This document shows, one piece after another, positions 30,267-39,079 of a DNA stretch of 64,000 bases. The translations under genes were made by a program, and so were the position numbers. This DNA is from Hyposmocoma kahamanoa (Eukaryota > Arthropoda > Insecta > Lepidoptera > Cosmopterigidae). The notes under the pieces were generated by a model. The model made no database searches. It had not been told where the DNA came from and saw only the letters and a program-made list of their open reading frames with translations. The DNA lies in assembly GCF_003589595.1 (NCBI RefSeq), contig NW_020653993.1, positions 3,855,308-3,919,307 on the forward strand. Direction: 5' to 3'. How positions within the stretch are numbered: position 1 is the first letter of the stretch; every line of letters begins with the position of its first letter.

Positions 30267-30410
30267 CGTAAGTTGACAAATCTCATGTACCTGCAATTTC
30301 ACTAGAACACTTATCTTTCAAAACCGGAACTCAGTAATGTCCACATTCACAAACAAGTAAGGTATTTCCCTGGACTATTATTTTACAAGGAGCTCCAGTG
30401 CTACTACAAT
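30267..30410 (+). repeat. Rep-B right half
   Basis: It resumes with GTAAGTTGACAAATCTCATG, CAAAACCGGAACTCAGTAAT and GTATTTCCCTGG and ends AAGGAGCTCCAGTGCTACT. With 29978-30095 it may be one copy split by about 170 bases. Confidence 0.75.
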
Positions 30411-30597
30411 TGAGAACATCAAATTGCTACCTGAATACAATTTTCATCAAAATTACATATTGTAACAAGCATAACTTCAACACGCAAATAGTTCCATCGC
30501 GCCACCGCTAGATGGCATCAGTTGTACCCTGAAACGCGCTATCGTTTTGTTAACTACAATAGTGTAAGTCCACTATATGTTTTGTATTGTCAATGAT

Positions 30598-30694
30598 GGC
30601 TGCTGGTTATGAGCCTTCAGCTCGCCCTTTTAATCCGGTGGCGCAGTCAAGGCCATCAGCGGTCAACTGCAAAGGGTCCTTCAAATAAAAACAA
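30598..30694 (+). mobile_element. 97-base 5'-truncated copy related to the full-length Jockey element
   Basis: 30605-30671 matches the 3' UTR of the element at 39151-39217 with few changes (GGTTATGAGCCTTCAGCTCG and CCGGTGGCGCAGT are identical). An A-rich end follows (AAATAAAAACAA). The flanks TATTGTCAATGAT (30585-30597) and TACTGTCAAAGAT (30695-30707) match at 11 of 13 bases, a decayed target duplication. This is the usual product of incomplete target-primed reverse transcription. Confidence 0.8.
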
Positions 30695-30707
30695 TACTGT
30701 CAAAGAT

Positions 30708-31399
30708 ATGAAAAAACGATTGCTTTCTAAGTATTTGTATGGCCCTGAAAGGCTCTCAAGTTATTAAGACATTTCGGTCCTTACTTACTTATCTTAGCTT
30801 TGGCACTGAACCTTGTGCTTTCTCGTCAGTGAAACACACTGTTGGGTCACTAGCCACATGAACTAGTTGTTTTTGCCTTTTTGTATAACATACGCCTTGC
30901 CCACGAAGTCTGCGTCTCAATCATCTACGGACCCCCCTCCGCTCGCTTCGCTACACTGTAGGTACTAGCGATAGGACGAGTTGTATTTTTTTCAACTCGA
31001 GTTGACGTGACTGCTAACTCGAGTTGCAATTCGAGTTAACTCGACTCAGTGTCTGACAGAGCGATTAAATTTATACAACTAACCATAATAAGTATAGTAT
31101 AGAGGAAAGTTACGTTAAGAGAGGAACTCTGGATAGCTAAGAAAACCTTGCTAGTCTCATGGGAGACTCCTGGGCGCGGTCTTTGATAAAATTTTAGAAA
31201 AGTGAAAGGTAAAATGTTTCAATTTCTTTTACTATAAACACATTCAATTTTATGAAAAAACTATAAAAAAGAATTCAACCACAAAAAGTACATTAAAAAT
31301 CGAAAAATAACAGATTCAGATTCATTTATTTCTTAAATACAATATTACAGTAAACATGTCAAAGTTTAAGAAATTATATTGAGATCGTCAAACAAAAGT
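30708..31399. other. No gene; contains an AACTCGAGTT cluster at 30994-31047
   Basis: AACTCGAGTT occurs at 30994-31003 and 31016-31025, with AATTCGAGTT at 31028 and AACTCGACTC at 31038. The rest is unremarkable AT-rich sequence without a recognised frame. Confidence 0.55.
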
Positions 31400-31505
31400 G
31401 AAAATAATTATTAAGACAAAGATTGAACACTCAGGAAAAAATCCTTCGATCCCGCCGGATTCGAAACGACGTCTTCTAGCTTACCGTGCCAGACGCTATA
31501 CCATC
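31400..31505 (-). mobile_element. SINE-2 fragment
   Basis: AAGATTGAACACTCAGGAAA, then GGATTCGAAACGACGTCTTC (B box with one inserted change) and GTGCCAGACGCTATACCATC. It is cut within the A box. Confidence 0.75.
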
Positions 31506-31594
31506 TAAAAAAATACTAACATTGAAATATTTACAATACCCAGGTAGTTATTTTTCGGTGCCAGCGAAGAAAAGATGACATGGATAAGAAAGGT

Positions 31595-31712
31595 GTGAGT
31601 ATGGAAATTACGTCTCAGAGTGGCGGGTGCAGATCTTTGCGATTTATAGCTCTGACTGGCACTGCGATTTGTTATGGACAGGCGTGTGTGTAGCTTACCA
31701 TTAGCTATTATA
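31595..31712 (-). repeat. Rep-B fragment
   Basis: TACGTCTCAGAGTGGCGGG, CAGATCTTTGCGATTTATAG, TATGGACAGGCGTGTGTGTA and GCTTACCATTAG, then a poly(A) run. The middle of the family is missing. Confidence 0.7.
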
Positions 31713-32129
31713 AAAAAAACGTTTTTTCAAAAAAAACCAACGTTTCAGGCCCTTTACAAGTCCCATGATCAAGGCTGACTGAGATTATGTTAGTCATCAA
31801 CCTGTGTGTATAATAATAATAATATAGATAATTTAGTATTACACCTCAGGTGAAACTCCTCGCTAAGGTGCTATAAGTTTCTTTCGTTGAAGCCTTTTGT
31901 GACCCGAAGACTGGCAGCTACTTTAGCTAAAAAATAAACTTAGCCGTCCAAAGAGGAAGTGATTCATCCTTAACGAGACGATTTTAAGGTACAAAATTGC
32001 TGTTTCTTCATTTTCTCCTGTATTAAGTTAACGACACCAACTTATAAAGTTTTTTTTTTGTGAAATAACTCCACAAGATGTAAAAAGATCTATAACCGAA
32101 ACGCATAGTAGAATTTCGACAGCTTAGTA

Positions 32130-32235
32130 ACTTGACCTGTGGCTCTGTTGGTAAGAGCAAAGCTACGGTGCAGCGAGGCCGTGGATTCAAGTGCCACCGG
32201 GTCGAATTTTTCTGTGTTCGATCTTTGTTTAATTA
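32130..32235 (+). mobile_element. SINE-5 (tRNA-headed)
   Basis: A-box part GTGGCTCTGTTGGTAAGAGC (32139) and B-box part GGATTCAAGTGCC (32182), then GGGTCGAATTTTTCTGTGTT and CGATCTTTG. The tail is the same as that of SINE-2, although the tRNA-like head is different. Confidence 0.65.
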
Positions 32236-32284
32236 ATCACAACCACATTAACTCCTGACCTCAAACTAGGGAATTTTCTGTTTT

Positions 32285-32465
32285 ATGAGTACCATAGGAA
32301 CGGAATTCAGTTTGGGGCACTACCGGGAACACCCACACCAAAACAAATTAAGAAAAAAATTATTAATTCCCCAGAATGGTCCTACCGGGAACCAAACCCG
32401 CGACCTCGGCTTCCAGCACTCACAGTGCAAACCGTTAAAGCACCGAAATCGTCTCAGGAGTTTGA
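32285..32465 (-). mobile_element. SINE-3 copy
   Basis: On the minus strand it has GGTGCTTTAACGGTTTG as the A-box region and GGGTTTGGTTCCCGGTAGGA as the B-box region. A tail with GGTGTGGGTGTTCCCGGTAG ends at GAATTCCG. It is the partner of 4665-4805. Confidence 0.7.
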
Positions 32466-32882
32466 TGTATTATTTCCTTTGTTTTTTGTAGTTGATGGTA
32501 AGGCCAATTATTGTTTACTAATAACTCCATCTATTGGCTCTATTAATATTAGGATTTAACTTGTGCTTGAGCTTGCGATTCAGTTTCCTGAACCGTTCTA
32601 ATTCCCAAGTATCTATTGTGTAATCTTTGGAACTTTAAACCGACCTGAAGATGAAGATTGCTTTGAAGGTTGGTTTAAACATAATTCCTTTTGCTATTCC
32701 TTTTACTTGCAAGTGTTTATCGTCGTTAGAAATATTTATCGTCGACATTTACTGTACAGTGTACATCCCATGGTCAATAACGGATTTGCATGTTAAAAGT
32801 TCGGCACTACGAACGCGCTGTCAACAAACAAAGTGCCGTCCTGTTTCTTTTTTAATATAAAATGCTATGACACAACCTCACT

Positions 32883-33040
32883 TTCAAAATGAAATAATCT
32901 TTATTTCATAGGCCAGTAAATTACACTTAAAATCGACATATTGATTAAATTCTACTGGTCATTCGTAATGTAGATTCCCGTGAGGAGAGCAATAAACTCT
33001 AGGGGTTGCTCTTTGTCAATAAAGTTTTGGGCACATTTAT
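32883..33040 (-). repeat. Rep-K LINE 3' UTR
   Basis: Reversed landmarks AATCTTTATTTCATAGGCC, TTACACTTAAAATCGACATA, GTCATTCGTAATGTAG and ATAAACTCTAGGGGTTGCTC are seen. They pair with 17678-17855 and 59838-60020. Confidence 0.75.
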
Positions 33041-33357
33041 CATTAAAAATATTTGTTTCAAACATCATAACGACACCTCCAATGAACGAAATGAAATAAA
33101 GTTTTTATTTTGTTTTTTTTTCTAACAATTTTAATAATTATTAGCATTTAAGTAAATATGGCTAATTACAAAAATAACGGAAAATTGAAAGTGAACGGTG
33201 AAGAGAGAGAAGAGAGCTATACAGATCACTATCATGGATGTTTGTCATCCAAGTATGCAGAGGAACTGTATAATAACTTTCATGGTAACTCCGTACAAAC
33301 GAAACTGCGCGGTTTGTATGTGTGCACGCACGAATTAAAAAAAAAAGCCAACTGAAT
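33041..33357. other. No supported gene (33041-33357)
   Basis: An ATG-led frame of 65 codons lies at 33158-33355. It has no recognised motif and ends in a poly-lysine run encoded by poly(A). Confidence 0.35.
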
Positions 33358-33515
33358 TTGATGTTCCTTTTTTTGTTGGGTACCCCAGTATTGGTCCCAT
33401 TTAAATTTAAAGATATATTCCACCTGTAAGGATGTGAAACAAGGGGATGAAACCGGTTTCGCGCATTCCGGTAACCGTTTTCAATAAAACTTGGCAAATA
33501 TTTGGTTAATAAAGC
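33358..33515 (+). repeat. Rep-C fragment
   Basis: GGGTACCCCAGTATTGGTCC, ATTTAAATTTAAAGATATAT, GGGGATGAAACCGGTTTCGC and GGTAACCGTTTTCAATAAAA match the family's right part. The AACCGACTTC end is missing. Confidence 0.75.
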
Positions 33516-33908
33516 CACTAACTTTCGAGATCGGTGTTTATTTACAAAAAAATTGTAATTACTGTGTCTGTGATAGCTTGAATAAGAGTGCCTCCAATTC
33601 AGAATTGTTTTACATTTAATTTCTATTTTACAATCGTACTCCTTCCTATAATCGAGATGTCTATCTGCGATGCTGGTATAAATAATGTCAATATTTTAAC
33701 GTACCTACTTCATTTAGCAAAGGTTATTAGAGCATACGAGAAAACTGTGATGAACACCTAAATTATTTCAAATTATAATTACAACCTGTAGGTACAATTA
33801 AAATAATAATGTAACAACCCGACGCTCCGAGTAAAGGGTAGGCATTCACTCGCCGAAGAGGTAGGAGTTGCCCTACTTGCTCTAATTATATTTTGAGTAA
33901 TCTATGAT
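33516..33908. other. Left flank of the full-length LINE; no feature recognised
   Basis: AT-rich sequence up to the target duplication. GACGCTCCGAGTAAAGG near 33822 stands out only by composition. Confidence 0.45.
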
Positions 33909-33920
33909 TTTCATGTCAGG
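33909..33920. repeat. Target-site duplication, left copy
   Basis: TTTCATGTCAGG here is repeated exactly at 39256-39267, immediately after the poly(A) tail. It marks the insertion borders of the LINE. Confidence 0.92.
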
Positions 33921-33946
33921 ACATCTCGACCACTGTCACTCATCCC

Positions 33947-33955
33947 AGTCGGTTG
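33947..33955 (+). promoter_or_regulatory. Possible downstream promoter element of the LINE
   Basis: AGTCGGTTG begins 27 bases from the first element base, or 28 if transcription starts on the ambiguous G at 33920. The first five bases fit the RGWYV consensus of the insect downstream promoter element, which drives TATA-less Jockey-type elements. The match is short and positional only. Confidence 0.35.
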
Positions 33956-34060
33956 TGTTTCAGATACCTGCTCCGCTCGTCCGACCGCTCGCCCGGTCGT
34001 GCCCGCCTTTTGTCCGTCCCGCCGCTGCCGCGGCCTACCTGCGCTCACCCGGTCGCACGT

Positions 34061-34199
34061 GTTCTTTTCAGAACGCCGGCCCGGTGCTCCGCTACTAAGT
34101 ATTTCTTTACTTATTTTACTTTCCGTACTTGTGTTATCAACATTTACTAATACTATCTCTTCCCTTTCAGCTTACCTAGTCGTGGGTTCTTTTCAGAAC
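34061..34199 (+). repeat. Duplicated hairpin word in the LINE 5' UTR
   Basis: GTTCTTTTCAGAAC (5-base stem, 4-base loop) occurs at 34061-34074 and again at 34186-34199, each followed by GCCG and, a little later, CTAAGT. The two are 125 bases apart and may be the remains of a tandem 5' UTR repeat. Confidence 0.7.
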
Positions 34200-34468
34200 G
34201 CCGACACTAAGTTTCATATCTTGTTTACTAGTTTCATAGAGTGTTTCGCATCTTGGTTCGCTATCCGGTGGAAACCTAACGGTGCCAACGAAGCCGGAGG
34301 CTCTCTCAAGGAGAGACCGCCTGTGTTCCCGCGAGTCCTCCCCTGCCCCACTTTATATTCAACACGTGCTATTTTAGCTAGACGCGACTGCCCTCGAGTT
34401 TCTTGCGCCTTTTCTTCTCGAGGGAACGCATTCCGAAGAGGTGGTAATTATCAGTTAGGCCCTAGTAG

Positions 34469-34488
34469 AGCCCCCCTCCTAGGGGGCT
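34469..34488 (+). other. GC-rich stem-loop before ORF1
   Basis: AGCCCCC pairs with GGGGGCT around a six-base loop. It ends four bases before the upstream ATG at 34492. It could slow scanning ribosomes. Confidence 0.7.
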
Positions 34489-34491
34489 ATA

Positions 34492-34524
34492 ATGATAGGA
34501 CCCGGCCTCGGTGGCCGAGTTTAG
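34492..34524 (+). CDS. Short upstream ORF (10 codons) before ORF1
   Basis: ATG at 34492 runs in frame to TAG at 34522-34524, one base before the ORF1 start codon. The spacing would favour reinitiation at ORF1. Whether it is translated is unknown. The peptide is too short to have a recognisable role. Confidence 0.4.
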   Translation: MIGPGLGGRV

Positions 34525-34525
34525 C

Positions 34526-36127
34526 ATGGCCCTTCCGGCCGCCGCATTCGACCCGTCGCAACTCTTGCGATGGGTCTTATCGAACGAAAAAGTACGCGAC
34601 GCCGCGCTATGCGCTTTTCCCGACCTGGCTGCCTACCAGCACCCCGCCCCCCGCCGCCCGATCGTTATGTCCCCAGCACGCCTCGTGCTACCGTCGCCCG
34701 CGTCACCCGACGTCCCTAGGCCCCCCTCCCCCTCCCCCTCCCTTCAGGAGATGGACATTGCTCCTCAGTCCTCTGAGGAATCCGATTTACCCACTGACTC
34801 CGATGACTCCACTGAATACACCCTCGTCAAGGGTAAAAAGGGCAAGCGCTCCCGCGCTGCCAAAACATCAGACTCCCCTGCCCCTAAGGCAATAAAAGCC
34901 CAAAAGGCTAACTCCCGCCCGTCCTCCGCGCAGGACAGACCCCTCTCCCCCCGCGTATCCAAGCAGCCACCCGCACCCGCGCCGGTACCAAAACCCACCG
35001 AATCAGCCCCCCCACTAATTGTCATCCGCTCAAAGGCCCGTTGGAGCGAAATCTCATCCCGGTGCAATAGTTTAGGGATAAATTTTCTGAAAGCCAAGGC
35101 GTCCGAGCTTGGCATCAACGTCAAGGTCCAAACGTCGTCGGACCACCGCCGCCTCACTCGCCTTTTAGACGATAAGAGTGTAGACTACTACACCTACGCA
35201 CTCCCCGAAGAACGCGTTCTCCGCGTTGTCATCCGCGGGCTCCCAAAAGAGATTGACACAGAGGTCATCGCCGCTGACCTCAAATCCCAAAACCTCCCTG
35301 TACATGAGGTTCACCGCATGTACAAGAGCCGTTCTCGCGAACCATACGACATGGTGCTCGCCGTCCTCCCTCTCACACCCGAAGGTAAGAAGGTCTTCAA
35401 CCTTACTACCTGCTGTCAACTCACCGGCTTAACCGTTGAGCCTCCTCGCAAACGTGGCATGCCCGGGCAATGCCACAATTGTCAACTGTACGGGCACTCG
35501 GCCCGTAATTGCCGCTCGCAACCCCGCTGCGTTAAATGCGCACTCCCCCACGCGACCTCAGCCTGCCCTAGGCCTAAAGATAGGTCCCAGTGCACCGAGC
35601 CTCCTCGGTGTGTTCTGTGCGGAGAGTCCCACACCGCGAACTATCGCGGCTGTGCTAAGGCCCCCCGCCCTAACCACAAGGTGGCGGCGCGCACTGCGGC
35701 CCATCAGCAGACTAGGGCACAACCTCTGCCCCTTATGTCCATCCGCGACTTCCCGGCCATCAGCCCTGCCCTTACAGCCCCACTATCGCCCCAATCACCG
35801 TGGGCAATCCCCCGCGCCAACGCCCCTGCACCCGCCGCTCCTAAGCAGGCTAGCCCCATCGCCTCCGCTGCCCCTAAGGCAAAAGCACAATCGGCGCCTT
35901 CTGCGCATCGACCCACCACGATACCACCCGCGACTCACTCCCTTAAGGACGACCTGGCCCTCGTGAGCCACTTTGTTAGCACCTTCGACGTCTTCGAAGT
36001 TAAAAACCTAGCTACACTCCTCCGCGCCACTGACGGAAACGGTACTGCCCGTCTTCAAGCCATGTCGCGCTTCAGCTCGCTCATAGAATCACTGAGCAAA
36101 TTCTCCGCCTCCTCGTTCTCCCTCTAA
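34526..36127 (+). CDS. LINE ORF1: Gag-like nucleic-acid-binding protein
   Basis: The protein has 533 residues. The frame is open from a GTG at 34511, but the first ATG is at 34526 in a strong context (A at -3, G at +4), so I start there. In order: an N-terminal region with LLRWVLSNEKVRDAAL; a proline/serine-rich acidic stretch; a lysine-rich patch near residues 100-115 (VKGKKGKRSRAAK, a possible nuclear signal); a PRE_C2HC-like fold around 228-310 (VVIRGLPKEID, VEPPRKR); and three zinc knuckles. These are C316-x2-C-x4-H-x4-C329, C335-x2-C-x3-H-x4-C347 and C362-x2-C-x3-H-x6-C376. A proline/alanine-rich C-terminal region follows. Jockey-clade Gag proteins bind the element RNA and carry it to the nucleus. 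The stop abuts the ORF2 start in the same frame. Confidence 0.93.
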   Translation: MALPAAAFDPSQLLRWVLSNEKVRDAALCAFPDLAAYQHPAPRRPIVMSPARLVLPSPASPDVPRPPSPSPSLQEMDIAPQSSEESDLPTDSDDSTEYTLVKGKKGKRSRAAKTSDSPAPKAIKAQKANSRPSSAQDRPLSPRVSKQPPAPAPVPKPTESAPPLIVIRSKARWSEISSRCNSLGINFLKAKASELGINVKVQTSSDHRRLTRLLDDKSVDYYTYALPEERVLRVVIRGLPKEIDTEVIAADLKSQNLPVHEVHRMYKSRSREPYDMVLAVLPLTPEGKKVFNLTTCCQLTGLTVEPPRKRGMPGQCHNCQLYGHSARNCRSQPRCVKCALPHATSACPRPKDRSQCTEPPRCVLCGESHTANYRGCAKAPRPNHKVAARTAAHQQTRAQPLPLMSIRDFPAISPALTAPLSPQSPWAIPRANAPAPAAPKQASPIASAAPKAKAQSAPSAHRPTTIPPATHSLKDDLALVSHFVSTFDVFEVKNLATLLRATDGNGTARLQAMSRFSSLIESLSKFSASSFSL

Positions 36128-39079
36128 ATGGATTTATTAACCAGTAGGAGTAGAGTCAAGCCACGATCACTAAAGCTAGGCTTTTTCAACGCGGATGGCT
36201 TATCAAGCCAACGCGAGGAAGTTCGAACCTTCCTCACAGACCACCAACTCGATGTCCTGTTAATTCAAGAAACTTTCCTCAAACCCTCCGCTCGAACCCC
36301 CATGTTTGCCAACTATTGCGCGGTACGCAACGATAGATTGAACTCGCCCCTCGGCGGTACCATTATATACTACAAACGGTCACTTCACTGCATCCCCCTC
36401 GACCCACCCCCTACAACGTACATCGAAGCATCGGCGTGTCGGCTCGGCTTCACCGGCCACCCACCGATCACCCTCATTTCGGCCTATCTCTCCCCTGATA
36501 CTTCCCGTTCACTAATTCGCGAAGACCTCCAAGCCCTCTTGTCCCTAGGAGACTCAGTAATTCTGACTGGCGACCTCAACGCCAAAAATACTGCATGGAA
36601 TTGTAACACCACCAACCCGCGCGGTAACACCCTCATGACGCTATCCGAATCCATGCACTTCGATATAATTGCACCCCTAGAGCCCACCCACTATCCGCAT
36701 AACGTAAATTACCGCCCCGACATCCTAGACGTAGCTTTATTTAAAAATATTAACCTCAGATTAGACTCAATCCACGTCGTTCACGAATTAGTTTCCGATC
36801 ACCGCCCTGTCCTCTTTCACCTCTCCCCTCGTTCGGACATAGCCCCCCCTGACCCTTGCGCCCCCGTTAAATCGGTGTTGGACTGGGGGAAGTTGAGTCA
36901 TGACCTCAATTTCCTCGAGTCTGAACACCTAGTTCAGATTCCGGACGAGATCTCTTCAGTCGTAGACGCCAACTGTGCTATTGACCGGCTAGAGGGACAC
37001 ATTCAAACCGCCGTTTGTAACAGCTCCCGGCCGGCACCGGCGACGGACGACCGTCGCTGGAACCTACCGGAGGATGTGCGTGCCCTTCTAACGGAAAAGA
37101 ACGCAGCCACTCGTGCTTACGACTCTTACCCCACCGACGAAAACCGTCGTTTCCTGCGGGCTTTACAGAGGGACGTAAAGACGCGTATGGACGAGGTACG
37201 TCAAAGTCGATGGGAAAAGCTCCTAGAAGGGCTCGAGCCCACCCACCAAGCCTTCTGGCAACTAACCCGTTCTCTCAAGTCCGGCACAGTTGCCCAAACG
37301 CCCCCCCTTAACCGACCCAACCGCACCCCAGCATTTGACGACGAGGAAAAGGCCGAATGCCTGGCCGACAGCCTCGAAGCCCAGTGTTCCCCCAGCCTAG
37401 AGCCGGTCGACCCGACCCACCTCCTCCAGGTGGACTCCGAGGTCGAACTCAGAGCAACCCTCCCGCCCTCCGACCCTCCACTCCCCCCGGTCACCCCAAA
37501 GGAAGTAGAATCGCTCATAAAGGGCCTTAAGCCCCGCAAAGCCCCAGGCCCTGACGGTATCTCCAACAAGGTGCTTAAACAGCTCTCTGCACCCCTCATC
37601 TGTCTCCTGACTGCAATTTTTAACGCCGCTCTGACTAACTGCATCTTTCCGCAAAAGTGGAAAGAGGCGGTGGTCATCGGCATTCACAAGCCCGGGAAAC
37701 CTCCATCCGAGCCCTCCAGTTACCGTCCCATCTCCCTGCTTAACACCATGGGCAAACTCTATGAGCGCATCCTATACGCCCGCCTCAGAGACTACGTCAT
37801 GTCTCACAATCTCCTCCCCGACGAACAGTTCGGTTTCAGAGCTAGGCACTCATGCGTCCAGCAAGTGCACCGGATAGTGGAACACATCTCCGAAGGCTTC
37901 GATCGCCCCCGCTTCATGCCCACCGGCGCCCTCTTCTTCGATGTGGCAAAAGCCTTCGACAAAGTCTGGCACAACGGCTTACTTTACAAGCTGTATAAAC
38001 TCGGCGTGCCTGATCGTCTCGTGCACATCATTCGAGACTTCTTGTCGAACCGCTCTTTCCGCTACCGAGTTGAGGGCGCACTCTCCTCCCCTCACCCCGT
38101 AAGAGCTGGAGTCCCGCAAGGCTCTGTCCTCTCGCCTCTCCTTTTCTCCTTGTACACTTGCGACATCCCCAAGTATCAGGCAGTAAATCTCGCCCTCTTT
38201 GCCGACGACACTGCGCTCTACTATTCGGCGCGCAGCTCCAAGTTAGTTTCCGCGGCTCTCCAATCTGCCACCACACGCCTAGGCGAGTGGTTTCGCAGAT
38301 GGAGAATCGAAGTCAATCCCGACAAAAGCGCGGCGGTATTCTTCACGCGAAGTAACCTATCCAGTCGTAGGGTACAAAACCTCACCCCGATCTCGCTCTT
38401 TGACCGCCTAATCCCTTGGGTGAACACGGTCAAATACTTAGGAGTTACGCTCGATAGGAAGCTGTCATTCAAAGCACACGTGAAAACCGTCCGCGATCGC
38501 GCCCACTTTGTTATGAGCCGGCTTCATCCCCTTCTCAACAAGCATAGTAAACTCTCCCTTCGCAATAAGGTCAGACTGTACACGACCTGCATCCGCCCTA
38601 TCATGACGTACGCCAGCGTCGCATTCGCTCAGGCAAATCCCGCGTTAATACACCGCTTGCAGGCTCTCCAAAATAGATTCATGCGCAACGCGACAGGTGC
38701 CCCGTGGTACCTGCGCAACGCTAACCTTCATATAGACTTACGACTCCCCACAATAGCCCAATTCATGAAACAGGCATCGAGGAAATACTTCGACTCTGCT
38801 CCTCACCACCCCAACCCCCTCGTGGTGGCTGCATCCTCTTACGACCCCCTCAGGGAACAACCCCACCGCGTACGTAGGACCCGTCGGCCAAGGGAAGTCC
38901 TCAACGACCCTGACGACCCTATCACTCTCGCCACTTTGAAGGCCAACCAGATTTCTAGTCAGTCCCGTCCCGCACGCACCAACCGTCCTCGTCGGCGAGG
39001 TCGTAGAGCCCCTCATTTTAGCACACACACTGGTAGATTCTCTCCAACAGCACGCCCTTCTGGCGGAAGTCTCCAGTAG
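36128..39079 (+). CDS. LINE ORF2: AP-type endonuclease and reverse transcriptase
   Basis: 983 residues. Residues 16-232 form an apurinic/apyrimidinic-type endonuclease with N21, E48 (LLIQETF), D149 and N151 (TGDLNAKNTAW), and S223-D224-H225 (SDHRPV). This domain nicks the target DNA. A linker with RKAPGPDGI (about 470) leads into the reverse transcriptase. It has RPISLLNTMGKLYERIL, D605 in FFDVAKAFDKVWH, GVPQGSVLSPLLFSLY near 661, and the catalytic FADD at 691-694 (D693, D694). KYLGVTLDRKLSF follows. No RNase H domain follows, and the last 200 residues are basic near the end (TNRPRRRGRR). All catalytic residues seen are intact. Length and domain order fit Jockey-clade ORF2. The ATG directly follows the ORF1 stop (TAAATG) without a frame change. 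Confidence 0.96.
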   Translation: MDLLTSRSRVKPRSLKLGFFNADGLSSQREEVRTFLTDHQLDVLLIQETFLKPSARTPMFANYCAVRNDRLNSPLGGTIIYYKRSLHCIPLDPPPTTYIEASACRLGFTGHPPITLISAYLSPDTSRSLIREDLQALLSLGDSVILTGDLNAKNTAWNCNTTNPRGNTLMTLSESMHFDIIAPLEPTHYPHNVNYRPDILDVALFKNINLRLDSIHVVHELVSDHRPVLFHLSPRSDIAPPDPCAPVKSVLDWGKLSHDLNFLESEHLVQIPDEISSVVDANCAIDRLEGHIQTAVCNSSRPAPATDDRRWNLPEDVRALLTEKNAATRAYDSYPTDENRRFLRALQRDVKTRMDEVRQSRWEKLLEGLEPTHQAFWQLTRSLKSGTVAQTPPLNRPNRTPAFDDEEKAECLADSLEAQCSPSLEPVDPTHLLQVDSEVELRATLPPSDPPLPPVTPKEVESLIKGLKPRKAPGPDGISNKVLKQLSAPLICLLTAIFNAALTNCIFPQKWKEAVVIGIHKPGKPPSEPSSYRPISLLNTMGKLYERILYARLRDYVMSHNLLPDEQFGFRARHSCVQQVHRIVEHISEGFDRPRFMPTGALFFDVAKAFDKVWHNGLLYKLYKLGVPDRLVHIIRDFLSNRSFRYRVEGALSSPHPVRAGVPQGSVLSPLLFSLYTCDIPKYQAVNLALFADDTALYYSARSSKLVSAALQSATTRLGEWFRRWRIEVNPDKSAAVFFTRSNLSSRRVQNLTPISLFDRLIPWVNTVKYLGVTLDRKLSFKAHVKTVRDRAHFVMSRLHPLLNKHSKLSLRNKVRLYTTCIRPIMTYASVAFAQANPALIHRLQALQNRFMRNATGAPWYLRNANLHIDLRLPTIAQFMKQASRKYFDSAPHHPNPLVVAASSYDPLREQPHRVRRTRRPREVLNDPDDPITLATLKANQISSQSRPARTNRPRRRGRRAPHFSTHTGRFSPTARPSGGSLQ

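Noticed and set aside
31095..31190. 5S-rRNA-like words (TCATGGGAGACTCCTGGGCG)
   Set aside because: The similarity to the 5S internal control region is short, with no flanking 5S sequence and no second copy, so it is not enough for an RNA gene or a 5S-derived SINE.
33158..33355. 65-codon ATG-led frame
   Set aside because: It runs into Rep-C and ends in poly(A)-encoded lysines.
34511..34525. GTG at 34511 as the ORF1 start
   Set aside because: In a eukaryotic nuclear mRNA the ATG at 34526 with strong context is far more likely. The five extra codons are just open frame.
35436..35966. 176-codon plus-strand open frame inside ORF1
   Set aside because: It is a shadow of ORF1 in another frame, favoured by GC-rich codons. 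It has no motif, while ORF1 in that region has clear zinc knuckles.
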